The position numbers and the translations under genes are program-made. From Synergistaceae bacterium UBA1358 (GTDB lineage: Bacteria > Synergistota > Synergistia > Synergistales > Synergistaceae), in contig DBRW01000060.1 of the NCBI GenBank assembly GCA_002306075.1, positions 1 to 59,472 on the forward strand: DNA of 59,472 nucleotides. Direction: 5' to 3'. Below, one piece after another: positions 50,776-59,399 of this stretch. The notes under the pieces were generated by a model. It saw nothing but the letters and a program-made list of their open reading frames with translations. It was not told the origin of the DNA and did not search any database. Position 1 is the stretch's first letter. Every line of letters starts with the position of its first letter.

Positions 50776-52533
50776 ATGTTGTTTGACAGCAATTACACAC
50801 TGACGGTCCTGCTCGTTCTCTTTGTGGCAGTCGTATGTATATTTATACAGAGATTTTTCAAAAAATACCTGGAGAGCGATCAGTACTATTATCTCAAGGA
50901 TATCACTCTGACCGCCGCATGGGCCCTCTGCGGGATATGGGCGCCCGACAGGCCCCTTCGGATAACGATCGCGGCAGGCGTTGCCGCTGCGTGTGTCGGT
51001 TTCTGCCAGAAGGTCACAAAGGGAAAGAACCTCCGTTTCCTTTACTTTATAGTCGGTCTCGGATTTTCGCTCTTTGGTCCAAGGATAGCCTTCATCGAAT
51101 TTTCCGAAGGAGAATACTACTACCTCTCCTATTTTGCCTCGATAGCCATCAGCACGCTTTGGATAGGGATCTTCCCGATATTCTTCCAGGAGATAGATGA
51201 GATCCCCGGGATGTGCGGATTGCTGCTCACGGTGAGCTGGACGCTCGTCTCGATCGTGATAATGCTCTCCTCGCAGAACTTAAGAGAGGCAGTGCAGCTC
51301 TGCATCATGGGGATGGTCCTCCTTTTGGTCTTCTGGAGCAGACACATACATGCATACAGGAGGCTCACGGAGCCCCTCACGGCGCTTTGGGGAACGCTTT
51401 TCGCCGGTCTTGCGATATTCGGCGTGAGCAAGGGCGTCGCGTTCTACACGCTTGCCGTCCTTCCGCTCGGCCTCTTCATGCTGCCTCTTATAGAGACCTC
51501 GATAAGCGTTGTCAGCGCGGCGTTTTCGCCGATGCCGACAGGCAACCTGATCCTCTACCGGAAGCTCCTCAGCAGGGGCATGGACCATGCCTCCGCGGTC
51601 CATTCGGTCGTGATGATATGCGCGTTCATCGGATGCATGGCCGCCTTCATCCAGATCGGGGCAGCCAGCTTCTTCGTCCTCCTTGCCGCCGCGTTCTCCC
51701 TCTCGACAGTCACATGGATCTTCTTCAGGTACGCTTCGAAGTCGGACAGGAGCCAGGCCAGAAAGCCGGGCCTCTGGGGCATCAGGGTCGACAACATATC
51801 GCTAAACTATGCTATCAGCCAGGTACAGCACTGGATAAACAAAGGTACCGACCACTGCATAATCGTCACTCCCGATGCTCTCGCGGCACTCAGGAGCAGG
51901 ACGGACACGAGGTACAGGAGGATAATCAGGAATGCCGCCATGGTGCTTCCCGACGGGGCCGGACTTATTGCAGCCCTCAGACTCCTGCATACTCCCATCC
52001 AGGAGAGGATACCCGGCGTCGAGTTCACCGAACACATCTGCAAAAGAGCTTCATACGAGGGATGGGGGATATGGTTCCTCGGAGGGGCTCCAGGAGTCGC
52101 AGAAGCCGCGGCATCCAAACTTGCCGAGAAATACCCCGGACTCAATGTCGCCGGTACGAGGAACGGCTACTTCAGGGACGAAGAGATCGACGATATCTGC
52201 AGCGACATCCGCAGATCCGGCGCCAAGGTCCTCTTCGTCGGGCTCGGCGTTCCGAAGCAGGAATACTGGCTCGAGGACAATCTTGCAAAGACCGGAGCGA
52301 CAGTCGGCATGGGCATAGGCGGCACGATGGACGTCATATCCGGAAAGCTCACAAGAGCTCCGAAGATATGGCAGAAACTCTGTCTCGAATGGCTGTACCG
52401 AACCATCCAGGAGCCGTGGCGCTGGCGCAGGATACTCAAGCTGCCCGAATTTGCCTTCTATGTGGTGCTGACGGCTCTGCATCTCGACCCGTACAATCCG
52501 AACGATTCCGAAGAAGAGTCCGAGATCATCTGA
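50776..52533 (+). CDS. WecA-like degenerate membrane domain fused to WecG/TagA glycosyltransferase
   Basis: A 585-residue fusion. Residues about 1-325 hold some eight to ten membrane helices with traces of the WecA/MraY fold: FQEIDEIPGMCGLLLTVS occupies the place of the NxxDGxDGLA motif, and LPLIETSISVVS then RKLLSRGMDHASAVHSV the place of the PxxDt...HxHHRLL...G region. The catalytic Asp residues and His cluster are lost. Residues about 345-550 form a complete WecG/TagA/CpsF transferase (VLPDGAGLIAA, WFLGGAPGVAEAAA, VGLGVPKQEYW, GIGGTMDVISG). It probably adds an N-acetylmannosamine-type sugar to a lipid-linked intermediate, with the front part as anchor. ATG 50776 follows AAGGAAGG. Confidence 0.85.
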   Translation: MLFDSNYTLTVLLVLFVAVVCIFIQRFFKKYLESDQYYYLKDITLTAAWALCGIWAPDRPLRITIAAGVAAACVGFCQKVTKGKNLRFLYFIVGLGFSLFGPRIAFIEFSEGEYYYLSYFASIAISTLWIGIFPIFFQEIDEIPGMCGLLLTVSWTLVSIVIMLSSQNLREAVQLCIMGMVLLLVFWSRHIHAYRRLTEPLTALWGTLFAGLAIFGVSKGVAFYTLAVLPLGLFMLPLIETSISVVSAAFSPMPTGNLILYRKLLSRGMDHASAVHSVVMICAFIGCMAAFIQIGAASFFVLLAAAFSLSTVTWIFFRYASKSDRSQARKPGLWGIRVDNISLNYAISQVQHWINKGTDHCIIVTPDALAALRSRTDTRYRRIIRNAAMVLPDGAGLIAALRLLHTPIQERIPGVEFTEHICKRASYEGWGIWFLGGAPGVAEAAASKLAEKYPGLNVAGTRNGYFRDEEIDDICSDIRRSGAKVLFVGLGVPKQEYWLEDNLAKTGATVGMGIGGTMDVISGKLTRAPKIWQKLCLEWLYRTIQEPWRWRRILKLPEFAFYVVLTALHLDPYNPNDSEEESEII

Positions 52534-52675
52534 AAAGATCTTTAAGTCAACTAATGTCCGATAATTGACAGCGACTATACGTAATTTGCATGTAGCGCCG
52601 TCAATAATAAAGTTGTATACTTTTTGTTTAATCAAACTTATTTATTACGTCTTTATCGAAGGGAAGATCATTATT

Positions 52676-52987
52676 ATGAAGATGGACAAACTCTTGAAAC
52701 AGGCTCAGCGGATGCAGGCCGAGATGGAGCTCGCGCAGGAACAGCTTGCCAATACCGTTGTCGAGGGAGTTTCAGGCGGAGGGATGGTCAAGGCCAAAGT
52801 CAACGGCCACGGCGACATCCTGTCGATTTCGATATCTCCCGAAGTCGTCGACCCGCAGGATGTGGAAATGCTCGAAGACCTCATTCTCACGGCTCTCAAA
52901 GAGGCGATACGCCAGAGCAGAGAGACAGCCAACAGCAGGATGAATTCGATTACCGGGGGAATGGGCGGATTTCCCGGTCTGATGTAA
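52676..52987 (+). CDS. ybaB: YbaB/EbfC family nucleoid-associated protein
   Basis: A 103-residue DNA-binding dimer. The helix MDKLLKQAQRMQAEMELAQEQL, then VVEGVSGGGMVKAKVNGHGDI and the Gly/Met-rich C-terminus (GGMGGFPGLM) are typical. In other bacteria it coats DNA and is linked to RecR function. The ATG at 52676 begins MKMDKLLK; upstream in-frame starts have no ribosome site. It is seven bases before recR, the usual pair. A TATACT box at 52616-52621 may be its promoter. Confidence 0.94.
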   Translation: MKMDKLLKQAQRMQAEMELAQEQLANTVVEGVSGGGMVKAKVNGHGDILSISISPEVVDPQDVEMLEDLILTALKEAIRQSRETANSRMNSITGGMGGFPGLM

Positions 52988-52994
52988 TTTACGC

Positions 52995-53603
52995 ATGTCA
53001 GAAACGTCTCTGCCGGGTCCAGTTTATAAACTAATAAAAATGTGGAGCAGACTTCCGGGCGTTGGAGAAAAAACTGCCCGGCGGATGGTTTTTTTCATCC
53101 TTAAGCAGGATCCTCTCTGGGTTAGCGAGTTCGTGTCGACGATAAGCCAGGTCAGGGAAGAGACCCATCACTGCGGTGAGTGCGGCTGCATCACAGATAT
53201 CGAGCCCTGCCAGATCTGCAGGGACATGACGAGGAACCGCAAGATCATGTGCATCGTCGAAAGCGACGAGGACTGCATATCGATCGAACAGGCGGGGATA
53301 TTCAACGGCATCTACCATGTGCTCGGCGGACAGGTATCGCCTCTCGACGACGAGGATATACCGGAGGAGAGCATCGAAAAGCTCAGGCAGAGGATCCGCG
53401 ATCTCAAGATCGAAGAGATAATTCTTGCTACCGCCCCAAGGATCGAGGGTGATCTCACGGCATTTGCGATACAGGACGCGCTGAAGGGGATGCCGGTAAA
53501 GATATCAAGGCTCTCATACGGCCTTCCCGTCGGCGGAAGCATAGGTTACGCGGACAGGGTCACGCTCCACATGGCGATGGAATCCAGGAAGGAAATGTCC
53601 TGA
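52995..53603 (+). CDS. recR: Recombination protein RecR
   Basis: Ring-forming recombination mediator that works with RecO and RecF to load RecA. The 202 residues include the helix-hairpin-helix (WSRLPGVGEKTARRMVFF, residues about 13-32), the four-Cys zinc finger (HHCGECGCITDIEPCQIC), and the Toprim domain (IMCIVESDEDCISIEQAG, YHVLGGQVSPLDD). C-terminal Walker B-like segment SRLSYGLPVGGSIGYAD. No clear ribosome site precedes the ATG, fitting coupling to ybaB. Confidence 0.97.
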   Translation: MSETSLPGPVYKLIKMWSRLPGVGEKTARRMVFFILKQDPLWVSEFVSTISQVREETHHCGECGCITDIEPCQICRDMTRNRKIMCIVESDEDCISIEQAGIFNGIYHVLGGQVSPLDDEDIPEESIEKLRQRIRDLKIEEIILATAPRIEGDLTAFAIQDALKGMPVKISRLSYGLPVGGSIGYADRVTLHMAMESRKEMS

Positions 53604-53632
53604 AGAGAGTCGTAATTTTTTAGTGATAATAA

Positions 53633-53644
53633 CAGTATATACTG
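53633..53644. promoter_or_regulatory. 12-bp palindrome over a likely -10 box before the PIN-TRAM gene
   Basis: CAGTATATACTG is a perfect palindrome that contains TATACT and lies 37 bp before the start codon. It may be a promoter element or operator. It is not a LexA box of either common type. Confidence 0.3.
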
Positions 53645-53680
53645 CAATAAATAAAATATAAAACGAAAGGAGAATGCAAT

Positions 53681-54850
53681 ATGTCTGCACCGACACCATC
53701 CGGTCTTTCAGTTGTTATGAAAAGATTGGTAAGAACAGTCATGGTTTTCATCTGCGGTGCCGCCGGCTACCAGTTGGCAAAGATGGCGATAGAACTCGGC
53801 TGGTGGCCCTCTGTTACGCTGCTGCATCCTGTTGCGACGACCGTTGTCATTATCATTATTTCAGCATGTTTCGGCTTTATCCTTGCACCTCTGTTCTGGC
53901 TCAGCGTAAGTAAATTCGCCCAGTTCACCGAATCCAAGCTTCAGAATACGAGTGTGCCGGAACTTACCGTAAGTCTCCTGGGACTGATCCTGGGGCTGCT
54001 GCTGGCAAACCTTATCGCCCTGCCGGTATCCAGGCTCCCGGGAGGTATAGGAGTCTATATAGCCGTACTGCTGAACGTGGCTCTTGGCTATCTCGGACTT
54101 CGCTTCTTCGCGAAGAGGAAGGACGATATATGGAACGTAATAACGAATATCGGAGACATCAAGCTGCGCCTTCCGAAGCGTAAAAAGAAGAACGCGAACG
54201 GCGAAGAGGAAAAGGGCGCCGACATCGAGGTCGCTCCCGAGTTCTACTACTCGATCCCCAAGATACTCGACACGAGCGCGATCATAGACGGCAGGATACT
54301 TGACGTGGCCCAGAGCGGATTTCTTGAAGGTACGATAGTCCTTCCCAGGTTCATTCTCGCGGAGCTCCAGGGAGTCGCGGATTCAACAGATCCTCTCAGG
54401 AGGACGAGGGGAAGAAGGGGACTTGCCGTGGTGACAGAGCTGCAGAAGGTCAGTACGCTGAATATCGAGATACCTGAAACGACACTCAAGGACCTTGAAA
54501 GGGACAAGGTGGACGAAGCCCTTGTCGTCCTTGCCCGTCAGCTCGGCGGGAAGGTCATAACCACCGACTACAACCTGAATCAGATAGCGCAGATAGAGGG
54601 AGTTTCCGTGCTCAACGTAAACGACCTGGCGAATTCGCTCAAGCCGATGCTGCTCCCCGGCGAAAATGTCGAGATAGACATAATCCGCATAGGCAAAGAA
54701 CCGCATCAGGGAGTCGGATATCTCGACGACGGAACTATGCTTGTCGTCGAAGACGGCTACAAAAGGATCGGTGAGAGGGTAAAGGTAACTGTCACCTCCA
54801 TGCTGCAGACTTCGGCCGGAAGAATGGTCTTCGGAAGAATACGCCCGTAG
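53681..54850 (+). CDS. Membrane PIN-TRAM domain protein (YacL family)
   Basis: A 389-residue protein with four membrane helices in the first 145 residues, a basic linker (LRLPKRKKKN), a PIN nuclease domain (LDTSAIIDGRILDVAQSGF near residue 202, then VDEALVVLARQLGGKVITTDYNLN) and a C-terminal TRAM RNA-binding domain. The PIN domain keeps the acidic metal residues, so RNase activity is plausible; the target is unknown. AAAGGAG precedes the ATG. Its location directly before ispDF matches yacL-ispD-ispF of B. subtilis. Confidence 0.92.
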   Translation: MSAPTPSGLSVVMKRLVRTVMVFICGAAGYQLAKMAIELGWWPSVTLLHPVATTVVIIIISACFGFILAPLFWLSVSKFAQFTESKLQNTSVPELTVSLLGLILGLLLANLIALPVSRLPGGIGVYIAVLLNVALGYLGLRFFAKRKDDIWNVITNIGDIKLRLPKRKKKNANGEEEKGADIEVAPEFYYSIPKILDTSAIIDGRILDVAQSGFLEGTIVLPRFILAELQGVADSTDPLRRTRGRRGLAVVTELQKVSTLNIEIPETTLKDLERDKVDEALVVLARQLGGKVITTDYNLNQIAQIEGVSVLNVNDLANSLKPMLLPGENVEIDIIRIGKEPHQGVGYLDDGTMLVVEDGYKRIGERVKVTVTSMLQTSAGRMVFGRIRP

Positions 54851-54852
54851 AC

Positions 54853-56022
54853 ATGAGCAAGGAGACCTGGTCCTTCATAATAGTTGCCGGAGGAACAGGA
54901 TCCCGTCTCGGCGGGACCCCGAAGCAGTTCCGCCTCCTTGCGGGCATTCCTGTCTGGAAGTGGTCCGCGATGGTCGCTGAAAAGCTTTGGGAGGAAGGGG
55001 CCGTCGAAGAGCTCATCATTGTCGTTCCGGAGGATCGCATTGCCGAAACAGGGGAGGGATGCCGTCTCAGGATCCCCACGCGCCTCACTGCGGGAGGCGC
55101 CAAAAGGTCTGAGTCGGTCATGAACGGATTGAAGATTTCATGCGGGTCTCACGTGCTGGTGCACGATGCGGCCCGCCCTTTTATTACGCCGGAACTGTGC
55201 AGGAGACTCATGGAGGACGCACTGGCACACGGAGCATCCGTGCCTCTCGTTCCCTGTACCGATTCTCTCAAGAGGATCTCCTCGGGAAAGATGATCTGCG
55301 TAGACAGGACAGAGTACTTCAGGACACAGACGCCTCAGGTCTTTGAAAAGGCACCGTTGATCAAGGCTATCACATTATACGGCACCGACGGGACGGACGA
55401 GGCGGAGGCATGGATCGCCTCAGGAAGAGAGATATCCCGCACAGAGGGTCTCGAGTCCAATTTCAAGATAACTACGCAGTCCGACTGGGAGAGGGCCCTG
55501 TCGATGACAGGCGCTTCAAAGATCCAAAGGACGGGACACGGCTACGACATCCATAGACTCGTCAAGGGCCGGAAGCTGATCCTCGCGGGCATAGAGATCG
55601 AAGATCCGGAACTCGGACTTCTGGGCCATTCGGATGCGGATATAGTAATGCACACGGTGATGGACGCCATGCTCGGGGCAGCGGGGCTGCCCGACATAGG
55701 GACACTCTTCCCGGCCTCGGATGCAAAATGGAAGGATGCTGACAGCCGCGAGCTGCTCAGGACCGTAGTGGCCAAAGTCCGTTCCCGGGGATGGAGGATA
55801 GACTGGGTCGACGTCACGCTCGAAGCCCAGTCGCCCAGACTCGGGCACATGGTCCCCGATTTTATCAGAAGCGTTGCTTCCTACATATCCGAAGAAAACG
55901 GCGAAACGAATTTCAACATGAAGGTCAAATCGGGAGAGGGCTGCGGTGCTGTGGGCCGTAACGAATGCATGATATGCCACGGCGTCGCGGTACTTTCAAG
56001 ATATAATTGGGACCAGGCGTGA
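54853..56022 (+). CDS. ispDF: Bifunctional IspDF, MEP pathway
   Basis: A fusion of two isoprenoid enzymes in 389 residues. Residues 1-220 are IspD (2-C-methyl-D-erythritol 4-phosphate cytidylyltransferase) with AGGTGSRLGGTPKQFRLL and VLVHDAARPFI. Residues about 225-385 are IspF (MEcPP synthase) with RTGHGYDIHRLV (metal site), LLGHSDADIVMHTVMDA, and a C-terminal NMKVKSGEGCGAVG. Fused IspDF occurs in alpha- and epsilonproteobacteria and some anaerobes. No clear ribosome site; the start is two bases after the previous stop. With ispH (22147) it supplies isoprenoids. Confidence 0.95.
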   Translation: MSKETWSFIIVAGGTGSRLGGTPKQFRLLAGIPVWKWSAMVAEKLWEEGAVEELIIVVPEDRIAETGEGCRLRIPTRLTAGGAKRSESVMNGLKISCGSHVLVHDAARPFITPELCRRLMEDALAHGASVPLVPCTDSLKRISSGKMICVDRTEYFRTQTPQVFEKAPLIKAITLYGTDGTDEAEAWIASGREISRTEGLESNFKITTQSDWERALSMTGASKIQRTGHGYDIHRLVKGRKLILAGIEIEDPELGLLGHSDADIVMHTVMDAMLGAAGLPDIGTLFPASDAKWKDADSRELLRTVVAKVRSRGWRIDWVDVTLEAQSPRLGHMVPDFIRSVASYISEENGETNFNMKVKSGEGCGAVGRNECMICHGVAVLSRYNWDQA

Positions 56023-56084
56023 CAGATCACCAATAGTCGCGGAAGCCCCATACATACATATATCAGAATACGGAGGCTATAGAG

Positions 56085-57572
56085 ATGGCAAAAAAGAGTA
56101 CCAAAGATAAGTTTGTTGAATATCAGGGCTTCACGTTCGACGACGTCCTGCTTGTCCCCGGTTACAGCGAGGTAGTGCCCGCACAGGTCGATGTCTCGAC
56201 CAGACTGACTCCGCAGATATCCCTCAATATACCGATATGCAGCGCCGCGATGGACACCGTTACCGAAGGCAGGCTCGCGATAGCGCTTGCCCGCGAAGGC
56301 GGTATCGGGATACTCCACAGGAACCTCCCCATCGAAAAGCAGGCTGTTGAAGTGGACAAGGTAAAGAGGTCCGAGTCGGGCGTCATCGTCGATCCCTTCT
56401 ACCGCCATCCTGAGGACCTCGTCAGGGATGCGGTCGCGCTCATGGAGCACTATCACATCTCAGGCGTCCCGGTCGTAGACAAGGATATAAGGCTTGTCGG
56501 CATCATCACCAACAGAGACCTGAGGTTCGTGACGAACCTGGACCAGCCGATATCGAACATAATGACGAAGGAGAACCTCATCACGGCGCCCGTAGGCACA
56601 ACACTTGAGGATGCGAAGACGATCCTTATGGGTACGAAGGTAGAAAAACTGCCCATAGTAGACAAGGACGGGGTGCTCAAGGGGCTCATAACTATCAAGG
56701 ACATCCTGAAGGCGAAGGCATTCCCCAACGCCACAAAGGACCACAGAGGCCGCCTCAGGGTAGGGGCAGCCATCGGAGTGGGGGCGGACGCTTTCGACAG
56801 GGCTGAGGCGCTTGTAAAGGCAGGCGTGGACACGATCGTGGTCGACACGGCTCACGGTCATTCCAGAATGGTCATCGACACTGTCGCCAGACTCAGGAAG
56901 CTCTATCCGGACCTTCCGCTCATCGCGGGCAACATAGCCACGGCAGAGGCCGCGGACGCACTGATCGATGCGGGCGCGGACGCTGTCAAGATAGGCATAG
57001 GCCCTGGTTCCATCTGCACGACACGCATAGTGGCGGGCATCGGCGTTCCCCAGGTCGCGGCCGTCATGAACGTTGCCGAAGCGGTCCACAAGAGAGGCAA
57101 GACCGCGATAGCGGACGGCGGCATCAGGTACTCCGGAGACATAGTCAAGGCTCTTGCCGCAGGCGCGGACGTGGTTATGATAGGCTCCCTCTTTGCGGGC
57201 ACCGAGGAAAGCCCGGGAGAGGCCGTCATATACAGGGGCAGGTCGTTCAAGAGCTACAGGGGCATGGGTTCCCTCGGCGCTATGAAGGGCGGCTGCAGCA
57301 AGGACAGGTATTTCCAGGAAGGATCCGCAGAGGATAAGCTCGTTCCGGAAGGCATCGAGGGTATGGTCGCGCACAAGGGCTCCATCTCCGGTGTAGTCTA
57401 CCAGATGGTCGGCGGAGTGCGTTCCGGCATGGGTTATGTGGGCGCACCCAACATCGAAGCGCTTCACAGGGATGCCAGGTTCGTACAGGTCACTCCGGCA
57501 TCGATGAAGGAGAGCCATCCCCACGACATAGTGATCACCAAAGAGGCCCCTAACTACTGGGCAGACGAATGA
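56085..57572 (+). CDS. guaB: Inosine-5'-monophosphate dehydrogenase
   Basis: NAD-dependent conversion of IMP to XMP, the first step to GMP. The 495 residues form the TIM barrel interrupted by two CBS domains (residues about 100-220). Motifs: FDDVLLVPGYSEV near the start, the catalytic loop KIGIGPGSICTTRIVAGIG with Cys near 311, IADGGIRYSGDI, the phosphate-binding GSLFAGTEESPGE and YRGMGSLGAM. CGGAGG precedes the ATG. A terminator follows. Confidence 0.97.
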   Translation: MAKKSTKDKFVEYQGFTFDDVLLVPGYSEVVPAQVDVSTRLTPQISLNIPICSAAMDTVTEGRLAIALAREGGIGILHRNLPIEKQAVEVDKVKRSESGVIVDPFYRHPEDLVRDAVALMEHYHISGVPVVDKDIRLVGIITNRDLRFVTNLDQPISNIMTKENLITAPVGTTLEDAKTILMGTKVEKLPIVDKDGVLKGLITIKDILKAKAFPNATKDHRGRLRVGAAIGVGADAFDRAEALVKAGVDTIVVDTAHGHSRMVIDTVARLRKLYPDLPLIAGNIATAEAADALIDAGADAVKIGIGPGSICTTRIVAGIGVPQVAAVMNVAEAVHKRGKTAIADGGIRYSGDIVKALAAGADVVMIGSLFAGTEESPGEAVIYRGRSFKSYRGMGSLGAMKGGCSKDRYFQEGSAEDKLVPEGIEGMVAHKGSISGVVYQMVGGVRSGMGYVGAPNIEALHRDARFVQVTPASMKESHPHDIVITKEAPNYWADE

Positions 57573-57624
57573 CAAAACGCAGCTGAAAACGGTCAGCAAT
57601 GCGGAGGCAGGACATCCCCGACCG

Positions 57625-57652
57625 GGGGAGACACTTGTCTCCTCTTTTTTAT
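57625..57652 (+). terminator. Intrinsic terminator after guaB
   Basis: GGGGAGAC (57625-57632) pairs with GTCTCCTC (57637-57644) around a four-base loop, including a G-U pair, followed by a T6 run. Confidence 0.88.
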
Positions 57653-57744
57653 TATTTCTCGTCAGACACAGAACTTGGCCTGACGCAGTTAAATCTATCA
57701 TTTTCTTGTTTATTGGATCAGTTCCAAATCAGAGATATTGGTTA

Positions 57745-57750
57745 TATAAT
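57745..57750 (+). promoter_or_regulatory. Likely -10 box for the yedE leader
   Basis: A perfect TATAAT in the 435-bp gap between guaB and yedE. The -35 region is not recognisable at 16 to 18 bp. It would give a leader of about 250 nt that contains the structured RNA at 57791-57930. Confidence 0.4.
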
Positions 57751-57790
57751 TTATTGTGTAAATAAATTTACCTAAACACACTTGCTGTTC

Positions 57791-57930
57791 AGGAAAGGGG
57801 GCTAAGCGATGGCGTGATCTTGCAGTACCGGGTCCAAGGAATGGACCTTCCGCTTTTCGCCGGCTCTGCCTACTGAAGGACAGCATGGGGATTGACTGAA
57901 ACTCTTCGTCACCAAACCCCCCTGATTCCT
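57791..57930 (+). ncRNA. Structured leader RNA upstream of yedE, class unknown
   Basis: AGGAA-A-GGGGG (57791-57801) can pair with CCCCC (57917-57921) and UUCCU (57926-57930), closing a domain of 140 nt. Inside are GUGA/UCAC (57814-57817 with 57909-57912), CAGUA/UACUG (57823-57827 with 57871-57875), CCGG/CCGG, and a hairpin GGUCCA-AGGAA-UGGACC (57831-57847). The domain ends 77 nt before the yedE start codon. I compared it from memory with SAM, cobalamin, TPP, FMN, Moco, fluoride and guanidine riboswitches and it fits none. There is no credible open reading frame in the region. It may be a cis-regulatory RNA for selenium or sulfur uptake. Confidence 0.5.
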
Positions 57931-58007
57931 CCTTATGTAAGCTGCCGGCTGGATCATCCATCACCGGAAGATCACAACTTACGTTCAAAAACTTAAGGAG
58001 GTAAACC

Positions 58008-59090
58008 ATGAATCGCGTACTTATGTCAAAATACGGCCCTGCGCTTGCGGGTGCCATCATCGGGGTCGTTGCGGCCCTGCTTGTTAAGTTGGGAAACCCG
58101 GGGAACATGGGTGTATGCGTCGCATGCTTCACGCGTGACATAGCAGGAGCCCTCGGACTTCACAGGGCGGGCATAGTCCAGTATCTGCGTCCCGAACTCG
58201 CGGGTTTCATAATCGGATCCTTCGGCTCCGCACTCATTTACCGTGAATACAAACCAAGAGGCGGCTCTTCACCGATGATCCGTTTCGGCCTCGGCTTCTT
58301 CGCCATGATCGGCGGACTCGTCTTCCTCGGATGCCCCTGGAGGGCATATCTCAGGCTCGCGGGCGGAGACTTCAACGCGATCGCCGGTATAGCCGGACTT
58401 GCTGTCGGCGTATCGATCGGGATCATGTTCCTCTATCGCGGTTTCAGCCTCGGCGCGGCCCGTCAAAACCCGAAGGCCGCCGGTTACTTCATGCCCCTGC
58501 TTGCTATTGGTCTTCTTGCTCTCCTGGTAATAAAGCCGCTCTTCGGCCCGGAAGGAACGGGACCGATCTTCTTCTCGGATAAAGGTCCGGGATCGATGCA
58601 CGCCCCCTTGATCATCTCGCTCGCGGCGGGACTCCTTGTCGGATGGCTTGCCCAGAGGAGCCGCTTCTGCACGGTCGGAGCGATCCGCGATCTTATCATG
58701 CTCAAGGATACCCACCTCTTCAAGGGCATCATAAGCTTCATAATCGCAGCCTTCGTCACGAACATGGTGCTTGGACAGTTCAAGCCCGGATTTGAAGGAC
58801 AGCCGATAGCCCACACCATGCAGATCTGGAACTTTCTCGGGATGGTCCTCTCCGGCCTCGCATTCACGCTGGCCGGCGGCTGCCCGGGACGCATGTTCAT
58901 TATGTCCGGCGAGGGCGACTCAGATGCAGGCGTCTTCATAATGGGGATGCTCGTAGGCGCGGCTTTTGCGCATAACTTCAGCCTGGCCAGCTCAGGCGCA
59001 GGGGTCGGAGCTTACGGCATACCTGCCACGATAATCGGACTGATCTTCTGTTTCGCCGTTGGATCCTTGTTCATGAACAGGGTAGAATAG
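58008..59090 (+). CDS. yedE: Selenium metabolism protein YedE (putative selenium transporter)
   Basis: A 360-residue protein of the YeeE/YedE family with about nine to ten membrane helices. GNMGVCVACFTRDIAGALGLHRA near residue 32, then VQYLRPE, marks the subgroup linked by co-occurrence to selenium use (YedE/FdhT). Other conserved spots are FLGCPWRAYLRL, RSRFCTVGAIRD and LAGGCPGRMF, each with a Cys that in the related thiosulfate channel lines the path. The ATG follows a perfect TTAAGGAGG. The YedF/TusA-like gene is 13 bp downstream. With tRNA-Sec in the window this points to selenium, not sulfur, as the cargo; the chemical form carried is not established. Confidence 0.92.
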   Translation: MNRVLMSKYGPALAGAIIGVVAALLVKLGNPGNMGVCVACFTRDIAGALGLHRAGIVQYLRPELAGFIIGSFGSALIYREYKPRGGSSPMIRFGLGFFAMIGGLVFLGCPWRAYLRLAGGDFNAIAGIAGLAVGVSIGIMFLYRGFSLGAARQNPKAAGYFMPLLAIGLLALLVIKPLFGPEGTGPIFFSDKGPGSMHAPLIISLAAGLLVGWLAQRSRFCTVGAIRDLIMLKDTHLFKGIISFIIAAFVTNMVLGQFKPGFEGQPIAHTMQIWNFLGMVLSGLAFTLAGGCPGRMFIMSGEGDSDAGVFIMGMLVGAAFAHNFSLASSGAGVGAYGIPATIIGLIFCFAVGSLFMNRVE

Positions 59091-59103
59091 GAGGTTTTTC
59101 GAT

Positions 59104-59319
59104 ATGGAAACCAAAACAGTTGACGCACGCGGATTCTCATGCCCCCAGCCCGTCGTAATGACAAAAAAAGTACTCGATAAACTCAGCGGCGGACGGGTAG
59201 AGGTACTTGTAGACACAGTCACCTCAAGGGAAAATGTCCTCAGGTTCGGCAGGAACGCCGGATGGAAGGGCGACTTTGAGGAAACGGAAAACGGATTCAA
59301 GGTAGTTCTGGAGAAATAA
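59104..59319 (+). CDS. TusA/SirA-family protein, YedF N-domain type
   Basis: A 71-residue protein with the TusA fold. DARGFSCPQPVVMTKKVLD carries the CPxP motif with the active Cys13. Long YedF proteins have a DsrE-like second domain; this one has only the first. It would accept sulfur or selenium as persulfide or perselenide from the membrane channel encoded just upstream. GGAGG precedes the ATG. The pair yedE-yedF travels with selenium genes in many genomes. Confidence 0.88.
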   Translation: METKTVDARGFSCPQPVVMTKKVLDKLSGGRVEVLVDTVTSRENVLRFGRNAGWKGDFEETENGFKVVLEK

Positions 59320-59328
59320 CTGACATCG

Positions 59329-59354
59329 GCCCCTTCCGTGCGTGGGAAGGGGGC
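59329..59354 (+). terminator. Hairpin after the yedE-yedF pair
   Basis: CCCCTTCC (59330-59337) pairs with GGAAGGGG (59345-59352) across a short loop. No U tract follows, so it is a weak terminator or a 3'-end stabiliser. Confidence 0.5.
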
Positions 59355-59399
59355 GGAAGTTTCGTCAGACAGGGAAGTGCTTCAAAATCCCGGTAACTA

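Noticed and set aside
57710..58141. Minus-strand open frame of 143 codons across the yedE leader
   Set aside because: It overlaps the strong yedE start and the structured leader, has no ribosome site or recognisable domain, and its codons are the complement of yedE in part.
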